From the NCBI GenBank assembly GCA_030618905.1, contig JAUXCL010000130.1, positions 1 to 6,970 of the forward strand: a stretch of 6,970 bases of DNA, written 5' to 3'. How positions within the stretch are numbered: the stretch's first letter is position 1; the number at the start of each line of letters is the position of its first letter. Shown here piece after piece: positions 5,388 to 6,970 of this stretch. This DNA comes from Bacteroidales bacterium (GTDB lineage: Bacteria; Bacteroidota; Bacteroidia; Bacteroidales; B18-G4). Made by a program: the position numbers and the translations under genes. The notes beneath the pieces were generated by a model, which was not told the origin of the DNA, ran no database searches, and saw only the letters and a list, made by a program, of their open reading frames with translations.

Positions 5388-6760
5388 TGATCGACCTCTT
5401 TAGACATAAAATTCAAAATAAAAATGTGTGCCTCCTGGGTTTTGGCCGGGAAGGGCGGTCAACCTATAACTACATCAGGGAGCATTGGCCGGATAAGCAA
5501 CTCACTGTGGCAGACAGGGATCAAAATTTATTTGATAATTTACCCGCTTCAATTCATGAAGATCCTCATTTGATATTTAATACAGGAAAAAATTACCTCA
5601 ATAATGTCAGTGATTTTGATGTGATCTTCAAGTCACCGGGCATTACCTTGCATACGTTGAACGGTCTCATCCAACACGAAAATATCACTTCGCAGACTGA
5701 CCTTTTTCTAAGTGCATTCTCCAGCCAGGTCATAGGAGTTACCGGGACAAAAGGGAAAAGCACCACTTCCAGTTTGATCTATCACATAGTCACACAAGCC
5801 AGGAACAATGTTATCCTTGTCGGTAATATCGGAACACCTCCATTGGATCTTGTGCACATGGTGAATGCTGCTACCTTAATCATTTATGAATTGTCGTCCC
5901 ATCAACTTGAGCTGATTTCAAAAAGCCCGGGAGTCGCCATAATATTGAATTTATTGCCTGAACATCTTGATCATTTTGCAGATCTCATGGCCTACCATAA
6001 TGCAAAGCTTAATATTGCTATGAAGCAGGATGATACAGGTCTTCTCATTTATAATGCCGATGATGTGCATCTGGAAGAATCCTTGCTGAACATTGGAAGG
6101 AATCAAGGGATGTATCCTTACTCGTTGCGGAAAATATTGGATCAGGGGTCTTATCGGGATCAGGATCAGATTGTCTGTTCACTGGATCATTCCAGGGCTG
6201 TTTTTGCTTTCAGGGATTTTAAATTGCAAGGCAGGCATAACCTGATGAACCTGATGGCAGCCGTGCTTGCGTGTAAATTGAAAAATATTGCTGATGAAGA
6301 CATTATGCAAGGTATGTCGTCATTTATTGGATTAAAACACCGGCTTGAATATATTGGAAAATATGGGGGAATCCATTTTTACAATGATTCGATCGCTACA
6401 ATCCCTGAGGCTGCAATGGCGGCGGTTAAGGCAATAAAAGATGTAGATACACTTATTCTGGGCGGCCATGACAGGATGTTGGATTACCAGGGATTAATTT
6501 CATTTTTGATTATGTCGGATATCAGGAACCTGATATGTATCGGTGATGCAGGGAAAAGGATTTATGAGGGATTAAAGTCTCAAGATGCTTCTCAGGCAGT
6601 ATTTCTTGCCAGTGATTTTGAGCAGGTATTTGAAATTATTAAAAAGGAATGCAACCCGGATGGGATATGCTTATTGTCACCGGCCGCAGCCAGTTATGAC
6701 ATGTTCAAAAACTTTGAGGAACGCGGTGATTTGTTCTTGAAACTTGCGAGATCTATTTAG
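5387..6760 (+). CDS. murD2: UDP-MurNAc-L-alanine--L-glutamate ligase (MurD2), MurD family
   Basis: This ATP-dependent cytoplasmic ligase adds glutamate to UDP-MurNAc-L-Ala; the MurD2 subtype (EC 6.3.2.53) uses L-Glu and hands its product to MurL. The 457 residues have the full three-domain Mur ligase layout. An N-terminal Rossmann domain carries LLGFGREGRS (16-25). The central ATPase domain has the P-loop GVTGTKGKST (117-126), YELSSHQLE (167-175), LNLLPEHLDHF (187-197) and a Lys207 at the place of the carbamylated lysine. GRHNLMNLMAA (282-292) and KHRLEYI (317-323) follow. The C-terminal domain has NDSIATIP (333-340), GGHDRMLDY (359-367) and LLSPAAAS (429-436) with FKNFEERGD (440-448). Canonical MurD has Lys where Ile336 and Arg363 stand. 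Pairing with murL, a one-base start/stop overlap, and the absence of dcw-cluster neighbours favour MurD2 over canonical MurD. The 3' end overlaps the convergent gene by 8 nt. Confidence 0.87.
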   Translation: MIDLFRHKIQNKNVCLLGFGREGRSTYNYIREHWPDKQLTVADRDQNLFDNLPASIHEDPHLIFNTGKNYLNNVSDFDVIFKSPGITLHTLNGLIQHENITSQTDLFLSAFSSQVIGVTGTKGKSTTSSLIYHIVTQARNNVILVGNIGTPPLDLVHMVNAATLIIYELSSHQLELISKSPGVAIILNLLPEHLDHFADLMAYHNAKLNIAMKQDDTGLLIYNADDVHLEESLLNIGRNQGMYPYSLRKILDQGSYRDQDQIVCSLDHSRAVFAFRDFKLQGRHNLMNLMAAVLACKLKNIADEDIMQGMSSFIGLKHRLEYIGKYGGIHFYNDSIATIPEAAMAAVKAIKDVDTLILGGHDRMLDYQGLISFLIMSDIRNLICIGDAGKRIYEGLKSQDASQAVFLASDFEQVFEIIKKECNPDGICLLSPAAASYDMFKNFEERGDLFLKLARSI

Positions 6761-6970
6761 CGTCAGCCTTATCGTCCTTCTCTTCTTTTTTCTTCTCCTC
6801 TTTTTTCACATCTTTCTTTTCCTCTACCTTCTTTTCTGCCTTTTTCACTGCTTTTTTCACTTCTTCCTTCACTTCTTCTTTCTTTGCTTTCACTTCTTCT
6901 TTCTTCGCTTTCACCTCTTCTTTCTTCGCTTTCACCTCTTCGGTCTTCGTTTTCACCTCTTCGGTCTTTG
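6753..6970 (-). CDS. Lys/Glu-rich heptad-repeat protein, 3' part (5' end beyond window)
   Basis: About 72 codons are visible and the frame stays open to the window edge, so the GTG at 6954-6956 inside the repeat is not a credible start. The visible protein is almost entirely Lys, Glu, Ala, Val and Asp. Its first part repeats a seven-residue unit of the form [KT]EEVKAK; a less regular KKAEKKVEEKKD-type tail follows, ending in DKADAK. Each heptad has Val at one position and Lys/Glu elsewhere, which suits a charged single alpha-helix or a weak coiled coil. No enzymatic motif, signal or membrane segment is present. It could be the C-terminal tail of a larger DNA- or RNA-binding protein. It converges on murD2, and their 3' ends overlap by 8 nt. 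I do not recognise a specific family. The long reading frame may partly reflect the low-complexity repeat. Confidence 0.6.
   Translation of the reverse strand, partial: KTEEVKTKTEEVKAKKEEVKAKKEEVKAKKEEVKEEVKKAVKKAEKKVEEKKDVKKEEKKKEEKDDKADAK
6868..6970. repeat. 21-bp tandem repeat coding for protein heptads
   Basis: Four full 21-bp units (6868-6888, 6889-6909, 6910-6930, 6931-6951) and 19 nt of a fifth (from 6952) share the plus-strand form TTCACYTCTTC then NNTCTTYGYT. Units 1-3 carry TT at the variable dinucleotide and units 4-5 carry GG, which changes Lys to Thr in the minus-strand protein. Most other differences are third-position C/T changes that keep the protein the same, suggesting selection on the peptide. 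The array runs off the window. Confidence 0.93.

Noticed and set aside
6954..6956. GTG as start of the Lys/Glu-rich protein
   Set aside because: The same repeat continues in frame upstream to the window edge, so this GTG is just a repeat Val codon.

Overview
The window looks like chromosome from a Bacteroidota bacterium, probably a free-living or environmental anaerobe-type member. Three things point there. Base composition is moderate to slightly AT-rich. Two intergenic regions carry promoter-like TTG / TAnnTTTG elements, the Bacteroidota-type signature. A small lipoprotein carries a DUF5011-type Ig-like domain, which is common in that phylum. The assignment is inference; no rRNA or marker gene is present.

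Left part (about 1-2850, minus strand): a two-gene citrate lyase operon read right to left. The first gene fuses the acyl-carrier subunit (CitD-like) to the citryl-ACP lyase subunit (CitE). It overlaps the second gene, citF (the acyl-transferase alpha subunit), by an ATGA. Together they could supply all three structural subunits of citrate lyase from two polypeptides. The accessory genes for the prosthetic group and acetylation (citC, citG, citX) are not in view. The 3' end of citF, including its stop codon, lies inside a GTTCACY heptamer tandem array at the window edge.

Middle (2850-4020): a 124-bp divergent intergenic region with an 8-bp-arm inverted repeat and a probable promoter, then a short DUF5011 lipoprotein gene on the plus strand. 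A convergent YqgE/AlgH family gene follows on the minus strand. The 74-bp gap between this gene and murL holds a good Bacteroidota-type promoter facing murL.

Right part (4020-6760, plus strand): the most interesting content, a tightly coupled murL-murD2 pair (TAATG overlap). In the pathway described from Xanthomonas oryzae, MurD2 adds L-glutamate rather than D-glutamate to UDP-MurNAc-L-Ala. MurL, an ATP-dependent enzyme, then epimerises the terminal L-Glu to D-Glu. This builds the peptidoglycan stem peptide without free D-glutamate. The murD-like gene lies outside any visible division/cell-wall cluster and has changes at pocket positions relative to canonical MurD, which fits this reading.

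Right edge (6753-6970, minus strand): the 3' part of a gene for a highly charged Lys/Glu/Ala-Val heptad-repeat protein encoded by 21-bp tandem repeats. It converges on murD2 with an 8-nt overlap and continues beyond the window.
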